64,000 bases of DNA from the NCBI GenBank assembly GCA_913051655.1, contig CAJXHI010000013.1:1-64000 (forward strand), read 5' to 3'. Shown one piece after another: positions 22,310 to 33,263 of this stretch. Under the pieces are notes generated by a model. It saw nothing but the letters and a program-made list of their open reading frames with translations. It ran no database searches and was not told where the DNA came from. Source of the stretch: an uncultured Alphaproteobacteria bacterium. GTDB lineage: Bacteria > Pseudomonadota > Alphaproteobacteria > Rhodobacterales > Rhodobacteraceae. Numbering within the stretch: the first letter of the stretch is position 1; every line of letters starts with the position of its first letter. A program made the translations under genes and the position numbers.

Positions 22310-23240
22310 ATGGCGTCCGGCAAGCAGTTTCTTTCTTCAGACGAAATCCGCCCTCTTGCGAAACGATCCGACCCGTGGGGATGTTTTTTGATTGCGCATT
22401 CTTCGGGCTTTACTATCACACCTTTGATTATCTTTGTAAACTGGACGTGACTGTTCACAGCAGAATTGGCAGTAATCATTATTGGATCACTTCAGCTCGG
22501 TTTAGCCATTTTGATGCATGAAGCAGCGCACAACGCCCTTTTCAAATCAACAAAACCGAATGCCACTCGGGGGGCTTGACTCTGCGGGAACCCTATTCTT
22601 TCAGCCCTGAACACCTATTGTAAATATCATTTGAAACATCATCGCTATTCGCAAACGCACGAAGACCCGGACCCACGCATGTCGCGTCATTTTCCGGCGA
22701 CATGAGCCTCTATGATGCGCAAACTGATCCGAGATATAACTGGGCATGCAGGCATCAAACGGCGTGTGCAGCAATTCATGTTGGCATTGAAACTGGCCAG
22801 AGACTTTGATTGTGCGCCAGCGAAGCAAAGGTGGCGCAAGCCTTTTCCGGCACCAAATTGAAACACGCTGTTTTGGCAAAAGTCGTGATTTTTGTACTGA
22901 TTGGGATCTTCGCGCATGATGGTGGTTTGTTTTTGGGCATTGCCTTTGCTTACATGGCATCAATTGATGCTTCGCTTTCGAAAAAATTGCCGAACATTTT
23001 GCAGTTGGATTTTCTAAAAACCCACTGAAAAATGTGTGTGCCACAAAAGTGGGGCCGGTAATGCGGCTACTTCTTCCACCATATTGGGTGGACTATCATC
23101 TGAAGCATCACCTTGTGATGCATGTTCCCTGACAAAATCTTCCCAAACTGCATAAGTTAATGCTCCAAAACAGTACGGGCCTGACCCTCGAGTTGCGCAA
23201 AATTGCTAGGACGTGATGTTTAAAGCTTCCACCGAAGTAG
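22310..23240 (+). pseudogene. Fatty acid desaturase family pseudogene
   Basis: MASGKQFLSSDEIRPLAKRSDPW..FVNWT*; HEAAHNALFKSTKPN...*LCGNPILSALNTYCKYHLKHHRYSQTHEDPD; late WVDYHLKHHLVMHVP: three His boxes retained but several in-frame stops and frameshifts. Confidence 0.85.
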
Positions 23241-23379
23241 CCTAACATTCTCTCTGAAAACCTGACCTCGAATAGATCCAAAAACTGCGCTTTATCGGCC
23301 TACACTCGCGTAAGAAAGATTGCAATTTCGCATCAGCCATCTTATCTCTGAACCCGAGCAAGAGGGTAGATCTTTATAA

Positions 23380-24324
23380 ATGAATTGGATTAATAATTAC
23401 GTCCGTCCAAGGATAAATTCCATTTTCTCGCGCCGCGAGGTGCCCGAAAATCTTTGGTCAAAATGTGATAAGTGCGGTACGATGTTGTTTCATCGTGAGT
23501 TAAGCGATAACCTCAACGTCTGCACCCAATGCGGGCATCATATGAACATCACGCCTCGTGAGAGATTTAAAAACCTATTTGATGGGGGTGTATTTGTTGA
23601 GATCAAAGTGCCAAATCCAGTTGCAGATCCTCTTCAATTCCGCGACTCAAAGAAATATCCCGACCGCTTAAAATCTGCGCAGAAATCAACGGGCGAAGGC
23701 GAGGCGATGTTGGTTGCCGAGGGAGAGATTGGCCGCACACAGATTATTGCCGCTGCACAGGATTTTTCTTTCATGGGTGGCTCTATGGGCATGTATGTTG
23801 GCAATGCAATTATTGCCGCCGCGGAACGTGCAGTAGAAATGAAACGTCCATTACTTTTGTTTTCTGCCGCAGGTGGCGCACGCATGCAGGAAGGCATCCT
23901 GAGCCTAATGCAAATGCCACGCACCACAGTTGCAGTGCAAATGCTCAAAGAAGCCAAGCTGCCTTATATCGTAGTTTTAACCCACCCAACAACGGGGGGG
24001 GTCACTGCGTCCTATGCGATGTTGGGAGATGTGCATATCGCGGAACCGAATGCGCTTATCTGTTTTGCCGGCCCGCGCGTCATTGAACAAACTATTCGCG
24101 AAAAACTTCCCGAAGGTTTTCAAAGAGCGGAATATTTGTTAGATCATGGCATGCTGGACATGGTCGTGTCCCGTCTCAAGATGCGCGAGGAATTAATTAA
24201 AGTTGTGCGTCTTTTGCTAGGACTAAACCCAGCAGTAATAGCGGACTTGCCCAGCCCAATTGAGGCCGTCGAAGATGGTGCACCGCTTGCCCGACCAACT
24301 AAAATGGAAGCACATCCAAAATGA
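23380..24324 (+). CDS. accD: Acetyl-CoA carboxylase carboxyltransferase subunit beta
   Basis: C4 zinc ribbon ([27 protein letters not shown]), [18 protein letters not shown]. Confidence 0.97.
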   Translation: MNWINNYVRPRINSIFSRREVPENLWSKCDKCGTMLFHRELSDNLNVCTQCGHHMNITPRERFKNLFDGGVFVEIKVPNPVADPLQFRDSKKYPDRLKSAQKSTGEGEAMLVAEGEIGRTQIIAAAQDFSFMGGSMGMYVGNAIIAAAERAVEMKRPLLLFSAAGGARMQEGILSLMQMPRTTVAVQMLKEAKLPYIVVLTHPTTGGVTASYAMLGDVHIAEPNALICFAGPRVIEQTIREKLPEGFQRAEYLLDHGMLDMVVSRLKMREELIKVVRLLLGLNPAVIADLPSPIEAVEDGAPLARPTKMEAHPK

Positions 24325-25616
24325 GCGCGCTTCAGTCTGATATTATCCTAGAAAGGATGATGGCACTGCACCCCAAGGTTATGGATCTGACATTGGGTCG
24401 GGTTTGGCGCCTGCTGGAACGCCTTGGTTCTCCAGAAAAAGTACTGCCGCCTGTCATACACATTGCGGGCACGAATGGAAAAGGTAGTACGCTTTCCATG
24501 CTCCGCGCAGGCATTGAAGAGTCAGGGCTTTCAGCGCATGCCTACACCTCCCCTCACCTCGAACGGTTCCACGAACGTATCCGCCTTGCAGGCACTTTGA
24601 TTAGAGAAAACAGCTTATCATCTGTCTTAGACGAATGTTATAACGCCAACCGTCCAGACCAGATCACATATTTTGAAATCACGACTTGCGCTGCGATTTT
24701 AGCCATGGCACGTGTGCCTGCAGATTATACACTCCTTGAGGTTGGGCTCGGCGGCAGGCTTGACGCAACCAATGTGATTGATAAACCTAAACTCTGCGTG
24801 ATCACTCCGATCTCCGTAGACCACGAAGCACTACTAGGCAATACGCTCGCTAAAATTGCTTTTGAAAAGGCAGGTATAATCAAAAAGGGCGTGCCAGTGG
24901 TTGTGGGGCCACAGCAGCAAGAGGCGATGGATGTTATCGAAGAGGTAGCCGAGAAGTGTAATGCACCTCTCATTGCTTATGGTCAACAGTGGCACGCATC
25001 CTGCGAAAAACATCGATTGTTATTTCAAGATGAAACAGGGCTTTGTGATCTTCCACTGCCGGTATTGCCTGGTGCACATCAAATTGCAAACGCAGGCATG
25101 GCTATTGCGGCCCTTCGACATCTCAACTTTAGGCAGGATACGCTAGAAGCCGCTATGACACAGGCATACTGGCCCGCCCGTATGCAGCGCCTATCATCGG
25201 GAAATTTGGTTGATCTTGCTGGAGCAGCAGAACTTTGGCTCGACGGTGGGCATAATCCTGCTGCAGGCGAAGCATTGGCAAGACATCTTGCAACACTTGC
25301 CCCTAAGCCAAACTACATGCTTTGCGGAATGCTTAATACAAAAGATATCGCTGGCTATCTCACACCTTTTGTTCCTCATGTAACAGAGCTGGTGGGTGTG
25401 TCCATTCCAAATGAAATCAACACACTCTCGGCAGAGCAAACGGTTGATTATTCACGCGGCGTAGGAATCACAGCACAAACTGCACAAACAGTGCGCGAAG
25501 CCATTGAAATCATAGTTCAGAAAGATCCCTTGGCGCGTATTCTCCTATGTGGATCGCTTTATCTCGCAGGTGAAGTTCTTCGGCAAAATAAAAGCAATAA
25601 GGGCGATAATTATTAA
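24321..25616 (+). CDS. folC: Folylpolyglutamate synthase / dihydrofolate synthase
   Basis: [55 protein letters not shown]. Confidence 0.96.
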   Translation: MSALQSDIILERMMALHPKVMDLTLGRVWRLLERLGSPEKVLPPVIHIAGTNGKGSTLSMLRAGIEESGLSAHAYTSPHLERFHERIRLAGTLIRENSLSSVLDECYNANRPDQITYFEITTCAAILAMARVPADYTLLEVGLGGRLDATNVIDKPKLCVITPISVDHEALLGNTLAKIAFEKAGIIKKGVPVVVGPQQQEAMDVIEEVAEKCNAPLIAYGQQWHASCEKHRLLFQDETGLCDLPLPVLPGAHQIANAGMAIAALRHLNFRQDTLEAAMTQAYWPARMQRLSSGNLVDLAGAAELWLDGGHNPAAGEALARHLATLAPKPNYMLCGMLNTKDIAGYLTPFVPHVTELVGVSIPNEINTLSAEQTVDYSRGVGITAQTAQTVREAIEIIVQKDPLARILLCGSLYLAGEVLRQNKSNKGDNY

Positions 25617-25828
25617 TTCCCGAGATTTTTGGATGTACTCGTTAGTACTAGTTTTGACTAAAAATAGACTAACACGATAGATTTAAAGGGCTGATTAATA
25701 AACAGTTTACTTGTTGTTATAACCACCCACCCCTAGGTCTAAATTTCGTCATAAGGCAATAATTGAAACACTATTTAAGCGAGTTGAGCCTGATATGAGC
25801 CGTACTGATCACCATTAAGTTATTAGGT

Positions 25829-26255
25829 ATTACAAGCACTTTTCGGACCTTTCAAGCAGGTCGGAAAAAACAGTGACTTCGTCAAGATATTTAAAGAAGC
25901 TGAGACGTCGCATCAAGTTCCAGAAAAAGAAATCAGCACATCTATAGCATTGATGATTGCGGCAGATATTGAAAGCGCGCCCTCCCCTACCTTTCAGAAA
26001 AGTGGATCCCGCGAATTATTGCTTACAACCAAAACAATTTCTTTAAATGCTCTGCAAAATAGTCCAACCCTTCACGTTAGTACGTCGCAATTAACAATCG
26101 GATTCAATCTAGCAGTTGCAGGGTTGCTTGACCTAATTTTCGCTGTCTTAGAACAAAAAAAGACAAAGGTGCAAATTGATTTGCTTCTAGAGCAGCCCGA
26201 AGCCGGCAGCGCAATTACTGCTTCCTTGCAATGGAGCACAGCTGAAGGAAAGTAG
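25829..26255 (+). other. Orphan ORF of unknown function, possibly 5'-truncated
   Basis: ORF-track 25950..26255; same frame stays open upstream to TAG near 25828 (VLQALFGPFKQVGKNSDFVKIFKEAETSHQVPEKEIS...) but lacks an obvious start codon there. Confidence 0.35.
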
Positions 26256-26512
26256 ACATCAAAGTGCTACTGGCAACTCTGACGAATAATCAGAGATCAC
26301 TTCTTTGATAGAGAAACGAACCCATAAAGTCCTTACGAAAATCTCGTATTATTTCTTTGCTTCTTCGGCATTCGAAGATATTTTTCAGGCAAATCAGGGC
26401 AAAATGCAAAATCCAGGCTCTGTTTCACGTAGTCTTCAGATTTATATCCGGGTGCTCTAGGATAGCCGCCATAACCTTCATATCTTTTAGGGATTCGGGA
26501 AACTTGGCATGC

Positions 26513-27568
26513 TCAATTCACCCAATCAGCTGATTGCATTTCCCTCAGTCGACTTGCTGTACGTTCAAATTCGAACAAGCCCTCCCCATCAAGGTATAAC
26601 ATTTCAGGCGAGGCTTCTGCGGAGCAGATAAGCCGCGTCTTCGCCTCGTATAGCGCATCGATCAATGTCACAAAACGTTTTGCCTCATTGAAATTATGCC
26701 GCCCCAATTGGGGAATTTCATCAATCACAAGGACTCTTAACGCCTCTGCGAGCGTAAGGTAATCCGCAGGGCCCAAGGGAGTGCCACAAAGATCATAAAA
26801 ACTGAACCGCCCCACACCATTGTGATAACGTGGTATCAGCAAAGCACGCCCTTTGACCTGTAGCGAATGATTGGCATCATGTCCCCCAGTCAGACTCTGC
26901 CATAGAGCGTCCACGCCCTGAGAGGCTGCAGTATTCAGTGGATTAAAGTAGACCTGCTCGCCGGACATTCTATTCTGGCGGAAATCTGTATCGCTTTGCA
27001 TATCATGCACAGTCAGATTCTCTTTCAAATAGGCGATAAAGGGCAGAAAAAGCTGACGATTAAGCCCTTCTTTATAAAGATCATCTGGCGGCCTGTTGGA
27101 TGTGGTGACACAGACAACACCTTCCTCGCGCAGTAAGGTGAAGAGCCGCCCGACAATCATTGCATCCGCGATATCTTTGATTTGCATCTCATCTAACGCC
27201 AAAAGACGCAGCCCTTTGGACAAATTGCGTGCCACAAGATTTAAAGCGTCCTTTTCGCTGGTAGCACGCGCCGTATGCAGATCATTTTGCACCTCTTGCA
27301 TAAAGGCATGGAAGTGTATGCGCCGTGTGGGAACATCAGTATTGGCGGCAAAGAGGTCCATCAAAAAGGATTTTCCCGATCCCACTCCGCCCCAGATATA
27401 AAGCCCTTTTGGGGGCGATGGCGCTTTCCGAAACAGTGATTTTTTAATTGGCTTTTCAAGCGCGGCTTTCAAGTGATCCAAATGTGGCAAGACTTCTACC
27501 TGAGCATTATTTCGCAAAATTTCGCCAGACGCCACCAAGTCATTGTAAATTTCTAAAATTTTGATCAT
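26513..27568 (-). CDS. zapE: Cell division protein ZapE (AFG1-like ATPase)
   Basis: KGLYIWGGVGSGKSFLMDLF, RRIHFHAFMQEVQ, LLALDEMQIKDIADAMIVGRLF. Confidence 0.95.
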   Translation of the reverse strand: MIKILEIYNDLVASGEILRNNAQVEVLPHLDHLKAALEKPIKKSLFRKAPSPPKGLYIWGGVGSGKSFLMDLFAANTDVPTRRIHFHAFMQEVQNDLHTARATSEKDALNLVARNLSKGLRLLALDEMQIKDIADAMIVGRLFTLLREEGVVCVTTSNRPPDDLYKEGLNRQLFLPFIAYLKENLTVHDMQSDTDFRQNRMSGEQVYFNPLNTAASQGVDALWQSLTGGHDANHSLQVKGRALLIPRYHNGVGRFSFYDLCGTPLGPADYLTLAEALRVLVIDEIPQLGRHNFNEAKRFVTLIDALYEAKTRLICSAEASPEMLYLDGEGLFEFERTASRLREMQSADWVN

Positions 27569-27675
27569 ACCCGCGATTACAGCCGAACGCAGGGAAAAGA
27601 AAGTCCTCGTCTTTCGTCAATTACCAACATTGGGCTCAATAAATCAGTCCACCTAATGCATGAGAAGATCGCGCA

Positions 27676-28917
27676 ATGGCCACATCGAGCAAATTGTTTA
27701 CACCTATTTTGATCGTTGGCTGCGTTATTATTCTGGTAAGCTTTGCAATCAGGACCTCCTTTGGACTTTTCCAAATTCCCATTTCAGTGGAATTTGATTG
27801 GCCCAGAGCAGAATTTTCTATGGCCTTGGCGATACAAAACCTTGCTTGGGGCATTGGACAGCCGATTTTCGGAGCCATCGCAGAAAAGCTAGGGGATAGA
27901 CTTGCCATTGTTACAGGGGCTGTAACATATGCAATTGGCCTGCTACTTTCCGCGGGCGCCGTCACACCAATTGAACACCAAATTTACGAAGTTTTTATTG
28001 GCTTTGGCGTTGCTGGCACAGGATTTGGTGTGGTGCTTGCAATGGTTGGGCGCGCAAGCAGCGATGAAAACCGCAGTATGTCGCTGGCCATAGCAGCAGT
28101 TGCCGGAAGCGTCGGACAGGTTGTTGGCCCGCTATTGGCTGCTTGGCTTTTGTCTATGATGGCCTGGCAGGCCGTTTTCGTTATTTATGCTGCAATGATC
28201 CTTGCAGTCTTACTACTTTTGCCCTTCATGCGCGCGCCACAGCCCATTACAAAGACTACTCTAGAAGACTCACTCCACCAAAAATTAATGAATGCATGCC
28301 GCGATCCAAGTTTTGGTATGTTGTTTTTGGGCTTTTTCAGCTGTGGGTATTTTCTAGCCTTTATGACCAGCCATTTTCCAGCCTTTGTCACAGAGGCATG
28401 TGGCTCTATTCCGGTTGGTGGATTATTAGACGGTTTAGGAATCTCCTCAACTTCTACATTGGGGGCAGCAGCCATTGCTGTCGTAGGACTTTTTAATATT
28501 ATCGGCACACTTGCTGCGGGATACCTTGGAAATCGCTACCCAAAAAAATATCTCCTTGCAACGATTTATCTAGCACGTACCGTGATGGCGATTGCCTTTA
28601 TTATTTTACCCATGACGCCCCTGAGTGTTCTGATTTTTTCTGCGGGCCTTGGCGTTGTCTGGTTGGCCTCAGTTCCTCTCACCAGCGGGTTGATCGGATA
28701 TGTCTATGGGTTGCGTTACATGGGTACGCTTTTTGGGATTGTTTTCTTTTCCCATCAGCTAGGTGGCTTTGTAGGGGTGTGGCTGGGCGGGCGACTATAT
28801 GATGTTTATGGAAATTACGAATTGGTATGGTGGCTGGGCATCGCCGTAAGTGCGTTCAGCGCTCTTGTTCATTTGCCCATTCGGGAACGTCCCTTACGCG
28901 ATGCTCAAACAGCCTGA
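27676..28917 (+). CDS. MFS transporter
   Basis: 12-TM pattern, IRTSFGLFQIPISVEFDWPRAEFSMALAIQNLAWGIGQPIFG. Confidence 0.92.
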   Translation: MATSSKLFTPILIVGCVIILVSFAIRTSFGLFQIPISVEFDWPRAEFSMALAIQNLAWGIGQPIFGAIAEKLGDRLAIVTGAVTYAIGLLLSAGAVTPIEHQIYEVFIGFGVAGTGFGVVLAMVGRASSDENRSMSLAIAAVAGSVGQVVGPLLAAWLLSMMAWQAVFVIYAAMILAVLLLLPFMRAPQPITKTTLEDSLHQKLMNACRDPSFGMLFLGFFSCGYFLAFMTSHFPAFVTEACGSIPVGGLLDGLGISSTSTLGAAAIAVVGLFNIIGTLAAGYLGNRYPKKYLLATIYLARTVMAIAFIILPMTPLSVLIFSAGLGVVWLASVPLTSGLIGYVYGLRYMGTLFGIVFFSHQLGGFVGVWLGGRLYDVYGNYELVWWLGIAVSAFSALVHLPIRERPLRDAQTA

Positions 28918-29834
28918 TCAATTGCGTCCATGACCGCAAAGACATGAGTGTAGGTTAATCCATGATCGGCACCGTCAATCACAACATGCCTGGCTTCTTT
29001 GTTCCAGCCCGCCATAACGTTTTTACAGGAAATGGGAATCACAATGTCATCCTGCCCCCATATCGCAAGAACATCCGTTTTCGCCTCTTCTAAGGTTCGG
29101 TGGTCGCGCTCGGTAGAAGCAGACAGCGCACCGCGCATAGAAGACAAAACAGAGGGTAGAAAACCCCGATAATTCAGCTCTCTTTGCTGACGTTCCACTA
29201 CGTATTCGACATAAGAATGTCTGGCACGATCTTTCTCAGTCCTTTTGCGGTGCTGGGCCGCATATGTGGACATAAACACCCAAGGCCCGATTAATGGCAC
29301 ATAGCGCACCAATAAGTCAGACCATCCTAAGTTTGCACTAATGCCCGCTGGCGCCAAGAGGATGAGGCGATTCAACCGTTCTGGATGATCCGCACCATAG
29401 GCAGTGGCGATCCAGCCACCCATGGAGTATCCGATAAGATCAAAATTCCCGTCTTCGCCCAAAGCATCTAGCAACTCTTCAAGATGGTGCACAAAAAACG
29501 CGCGGTTCTGCAACACTGCTGGCCGGTCAGAATAGCCCCGCCCATAGTGATCGTATACCAATACACGATATCCGTTTTTAACATACGCTTCAGCAATGGC
29601 TTCAAAAATAAACGACGGCGTAGTAAGACCATGAACGCACACCACAAGCGGTCCTGTCTCTAGTCCAAATCGGCGGTAATGTGTCACTCCATTACGCAAC
29701 ATAACAAATCTACCTGGCGCATCCCCGCGTGCCTTGTCGTTCATCTTTAGTCTTGTATAATCAGCCAAAAACGGTAAAATCATAAAAAATATAGCAATTA
29801 AGAGCAGCAACCAGATCATGGCGTCCCATTCCAC
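28905..29834 (-). CDS. Alpha/beta fold hydrolase with N-terminal TM segment
   Basis: VCVHGLTTPSFIFEAIAEA, DHYGRGYSDRP, LIGYSMGGWIATAYG. Confidence 0.92.
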   Translation of the reverse strand: MEWDAMIWLLLLIAIFFMILPFLADYTRLKMNDKARGDAPGRFVMLRNGVTHYRRFGLETGPLVVCVHGLTTPSFIFEAIAEAYVKNGYRVLVYDHYGRGYSDRPAVLQNRAFFVHHLEELLDALGEDGNFDLIGYSMGGWIATAYGADHPERLNRLILLAPAGISANLGWSDLLVRYVPLIGPWVFMSTYAAQHRKRTEKDRARHSYVEYVVERQQRELNYRGFLPSVLSSMRGALSASTERDHRTLEEAKTDVLAIWGQDDIVIPISCKNVMAGWNKEARHVVIDGADHGLTYTHVFAVMDAIDQAV

Positions 29835-30733
29835 CTGTTTAAAATGAATTTCGACACCATCAGATCAAGATGTGCACCACCTCCATTTTTGAACAATGTA
29901 ATCTCATCGTTCTCACGACGCTGAAACGCTCCCATGTCATAATAATCGGCAATAATATCCGCGCGTGAAATAATACCTTTCTCCAGGGGCGATTTGATCT
30001 CTCCGATATGATCCAGAGTGGTATCATAGCTATCCACAAAGATGCTTGCGCGAGCGATAGCGGCATCATCCACTTCACGCATGTCCGAACGGTAGGCTCC
30101 GATCAAATCGACATGCTGACCTGAGCGCAGCCATGCACCTTTGATAAGCGGTTCCGTCGACATGGTGGCAGAGGTAATAATGTCGGCGCGCTCAACTGCG
30201 TCTTGAAGGCTCTCTGCCACCTCCATGTAAGGATCATTTAGCGCCATCGCTTCTGCGGTTTCACGCGTCCGGTTCCAAATCTTGAACTTTGCGTCAGGGA
30301 AATAAGCGCCATAGGCCTCTCTGAGGGATCTACCAACAGTGCCCGCCCCTACGATAAGTATTGTTTTGCTATCACTTCGTGCAAGTAGGCTTGCAGCCAA
30401 AAGACTATCACCTGCGGTTTTCCATTTGGTCACCAGATGAAAATTAATCAGCGCTTGTAGCGTACCATCTTCATCTGAAAAAAGACTGACCGCACCGTTG
30501 ATCATAGGTTTACCCTTATGCGAGTTTTGCGGAAAAACAGTCGCTGATTTCACCGCAATTCCAAGCCCATCTATAAAAGCGGCGCGCGACAAAAGCGTAT
30601 CGGGATCACGATAGAGGAACGTGTCTCCAATTTCAGCTTTGGGACGTTCATGGCCCGATCTAATCGCATCGATCAGCCCATGCCAATCGAGGAGCGCTTC
30701 ACCCTCTTTGAATGGAATTTGGGGAACAGTCAT
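29816..30733 (-). CDS. Ornithine cyclodeaminase family protein
   Basis: FINFHLVTKWKTAGDSLLAASLLA, ILIVGAGTVGRSLREAY, DLIGAYRSDMREVDD. Confidence 0.92.
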   Translation of the reverse strand: MTVPQIPFKEGEALLDWHGLIDAIRSGHERPKAEIGDTFLYRDPDTLLSRAAFIDGLGIAVKSATVFPQNSHKGKPMINGAVSLFSDEDGTLQALINFHLVTKWKTAGDSLLAASLLARSDSKTILIVGAGTVGRSLREAYGAYFPDAKFKIWNRTRETAEAMALNDPYMEVAESLQDAVERADIITSATMSTEPLIKGAWLRSGQHVDLIGAYRSDMREVDDAAIARASIFVDSYDTTLDHIGEIKSPLEKGIISRADIIADYYDMGAFQRRENDEITLFKNGGGAHLDLMVSKFILNRWNGTP

Positions 30734-30743
30734 AACGGTCCTT

Positions 30744-31709
30744 TTATCGTCTAAGTTTCGGTCGGTTTCCGGTCAAATTTGGACGCAGCTGAATGTCACG
30801 AAACACCATATATAATCCAGAGGCAATAATCAGGATCATTCCAAGCCAACTGGCTGCGTCAGGAAGTTCATTAAAAATGAGATACCCCCATATAATTGCC
30901 ATAATCATGGCAACATATTCAAAGGGTGCGACAAAAGCAGCTTCGCTACGCCTGTAAGCATAGGATATCAAGAAACCACCGCCTGTGCTTGTGACGCCAA
31001 GCAAGACCAATATCCATATATGTCCTAGTTCCGGAACCTGCCATGCGCGCAGTAAAAATGTCAGCGAAGCATTGCTTCCATCATCAAAACGCCCATCTCC
31101 AACGCCGATACCAATGCTGAGTGACACAACTATGAATGTGATCTGAATGTAAAAAGTCATCGTTGCAGCACTTTCCGTTCCGCCTATGCGCCGCGTTAAA
31201 ATGTGCAAAAGCGCATAACCGACAGCCGCCATGATGGGGAGTAAATACACGATCTGAAATGAAGAGGTACCCGGACGCACAATTATCAGCACGCCAATCA
31301 AACCAATTATCGTTGCAGACCATCGCCTAGGTCCCACGGTTTCGCGCAGGAAAACAATAGAAAAAATAGTAATTAATAAGGGGCTTACGAAAAAAATAGC
31401 AACCGCATCAGCCAAAGGCATAGATGCCAATCCGATGAAAAAACACGTATTGGCGAAAACGACACAACTGCCACGTAGAAGATGCATTTCCAAGCGGTAG
31501 GTTTTTAACGTTTTCAACCCACCAGTAAATGGCAAAATGAAAATAAAAAAAGTGATCATTCCTATGACAGAACGCGCCAAGACCACTTCATGTAGAGGAT
31601 AGGCATCGCTAAGAAACTTGATAAATACGTCATTGAGCGAAAAGAATAACATAGCAGCCATCGCGCTAACTGCTCCTGCCGCGTTTGAATTGGCGTCGCT
31701 CGCCTCCAT
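30744..31709 (-). CDS. DMT/EamA family transporter
   Basis: 10-TM; two EamA repeats (PLADAVAIFFVSPLLITIFSIVFLRETVGPRRW). Confidence 0.93.
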   Translation of the reverse strand: MEASDANSNAAGAVSAMAAMLFFSLNDVFIKFLSDAYPLHEVVLARSVIGMITFFIFILPFTGGLKTLKTYRLEMHLLRGSCVVFANTCFFIGLASMPLADAVAIFFVSPLLITIFSIVFLRETVGPRRWSATIIGLIGVLIIVRPGTSSFQIVYLLPIMAAVGYALLHILTRRIGGTESAATMTFYIQITFIVVSLSIGIGVGDGRFDDGSNASLTFLLRAWQVPELGHIWILVLLGVTSTGGGFLISYAYRRSEAAFVAPFEYVAMIMAIIWGYLIFNELPDAASWLGMILIIASGLYMVFRDIQLRPNLTGNRPKLRR

Positions 31710-31726
31710 TATATCACCGAAACTTT

Positions 31727-32179
31727 TTAGCCTGCCTTCAATTTTCGAAGGGTGTTTTCCATTGCGTTCAAGAAACGCGACCGATCTGCCTTTGTAAAGC
31801 CTTTTCCGCCACCCTGTCGAAAAGGGTCAGCCGCACGCAAATCGGTCATGAGATCGCGTGTGGCCAAGATATTTCCAATATTGGCTGCATTTAAAACTTC
31901 GCCGTTGTGTTTTAGAACCAATGCTTCCTTTTTAATGCACCTCGAAGCCAAGGGGATATCGGCCGTTATGACAACATCCCCAACACCCGCACGCTCTGCA
32001 ATCCACATGTCAGCAACATCTGGCCCATCCGACACGATAATCGTTTGAACAAGTGGGTTTTGGGACAAACGCAAACCGCCATTGCTAACGACATACATCT
32101 GGACTTTGTGTCGCGTTGCGACCAGTTCAACCTCTGCTTTGACTGGGCAGGCATCCGCATCAACAAAAATAGAAGTCAT
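31727..32179 (-). CDS. YaiI/YqxD (DUF188) family protein
   Basis: IFVDADACPVKAEVELVATRH, VVITADIPLASRCI. Confidence 0.94.
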   Translation of the reverse strand: MTSIFVDADACPVKAEVELVATRHKVQMYVVSNGGLRLSQNPLVQTIIVSDGPDVADMWIAERAGVGDVVITADIPLASRCIKKEALVLKHNGEVLNAANIGNILATRDLMTDLRAADPFRQGGGKGFTKADRSRFLNAMENTLRKLKAG

Positions 32180-32331
32180 GAAAATAGGGTCCGAAGCATT
32201 TTCGAGCGCGGTCGCATTTTACATTCTTTCTCTATGTGGCGCCTTGTTCAAAATCGTCCGAAAAAGTTGAGACGTTCGTAGAATGGAATAAAGCTGATAT
32301 AGTCAAAAGCATTACGCTAAGCTCTCTTTTT

Positions 32332-33174
32332 TTATACGCCGTACAAGGCTTCGGCGTGGAAAGACACATGATCTTCCATAAATGTACTGACAAAGAAATA
32401 GGAATGATCATATCCAGGCTGAAGGCGCAGGGTGCTTTGCTGACGGCGCTTAGCAGCAGCTTCAGCCAAAGTTTCAGGGCGCAAGAGGTCTATGAATTGA
32501 TCATTTGCCCCCGTATCCACCAGAACAGGACCGTCAAATCCAACCTCTGTCATCATAAAAGACGAATCATGTTTTTTCCATTTTTCTTCATTTTCACCAA
32601 GATAGGAGATCAATTGTTTTCGACCCCAATCGGCTCCTGTGGGATTACAGATCGGGGCAAAGGCAGATACAGAGCGATACCGCTCCTTAAGACCCATAGC
32701 CAAAGTCAAAGCGCCATGTCCCCCCATGGAATGGCCTGTTATGGATTGACGTTCCTGATTAAGCGCAAAGTTTTCAAAAACTAATGACGGCAATTCTTCG
32801 ACAACATAGTCCCACATCTGAAAATGCGGCGCCCAAGGCGATTTTGTTGCATTGACATAAAACCCTGCCCCTTTACCGAGGTCATATGCGTCATCGTCTG
32901 CTACATCGTCCCCGCGGGGAGAAGTATCTGGAAAAATTAAAGCGATACCCTGCTCGGCGGCCCAAGCTTGTGCACCAGCTTTAACCATAGCATTCTCATG
33001 CGTACAGGTTAGCCCAGAAAGATACCAAAGAACCGGCACTGGTCCCTCTTTTGCTTCGGCTGGTAAAAAGAGGCCAAATGTCATGTCACATTTGCAGACC
33101 TCAGATCCATGGGTGTAAACACCCTGCACACCGTCAAAGCATTTATTTTCAAATACTACATCCATTTCGATCAT
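32332..33174 (-). CDS. fghA: S-formylglutathione hydrolase
   Basis: VLWYLSGLTCTHENAMVKAGAQ, PDTSPRGDDVADD, ITGHSMGGHGALTLAM. Confidence 0.95.
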   Translation of the reverse strand: MIEMDVVFENKCFDGVQGVYTHGSEVCKCDMTFGLFLPAEAKEGPVPVLWYLSGLTCTHENAMVKAGAQAWAAEQGIALIFPDTSPRGDDVADDDAYDLGKGAGFYVNATKSPWAPHFQMWDYVVEELPSLVFENFALNQERQSITGHSMGGHGALTLAMGLKERYRSVSAFAPICNPTGADWGRKQLISYLGENEEKWKKHDSSFMMTEVGFDGPVLVDTGANDQFIDLLRPETLAEAAAKRRQQSTLRLQPGYDHSYFFVSTFMEDHVSFHAEALYGV

Positions 33175-33263
33175 CCTTGTTTATTATTTTTTACTTCGCT
33201 TTAAAACCAAACACGTGCCCCTATGTGCTATGCGAATTCCTTGTGCGAAACTGCGTTTGCATT

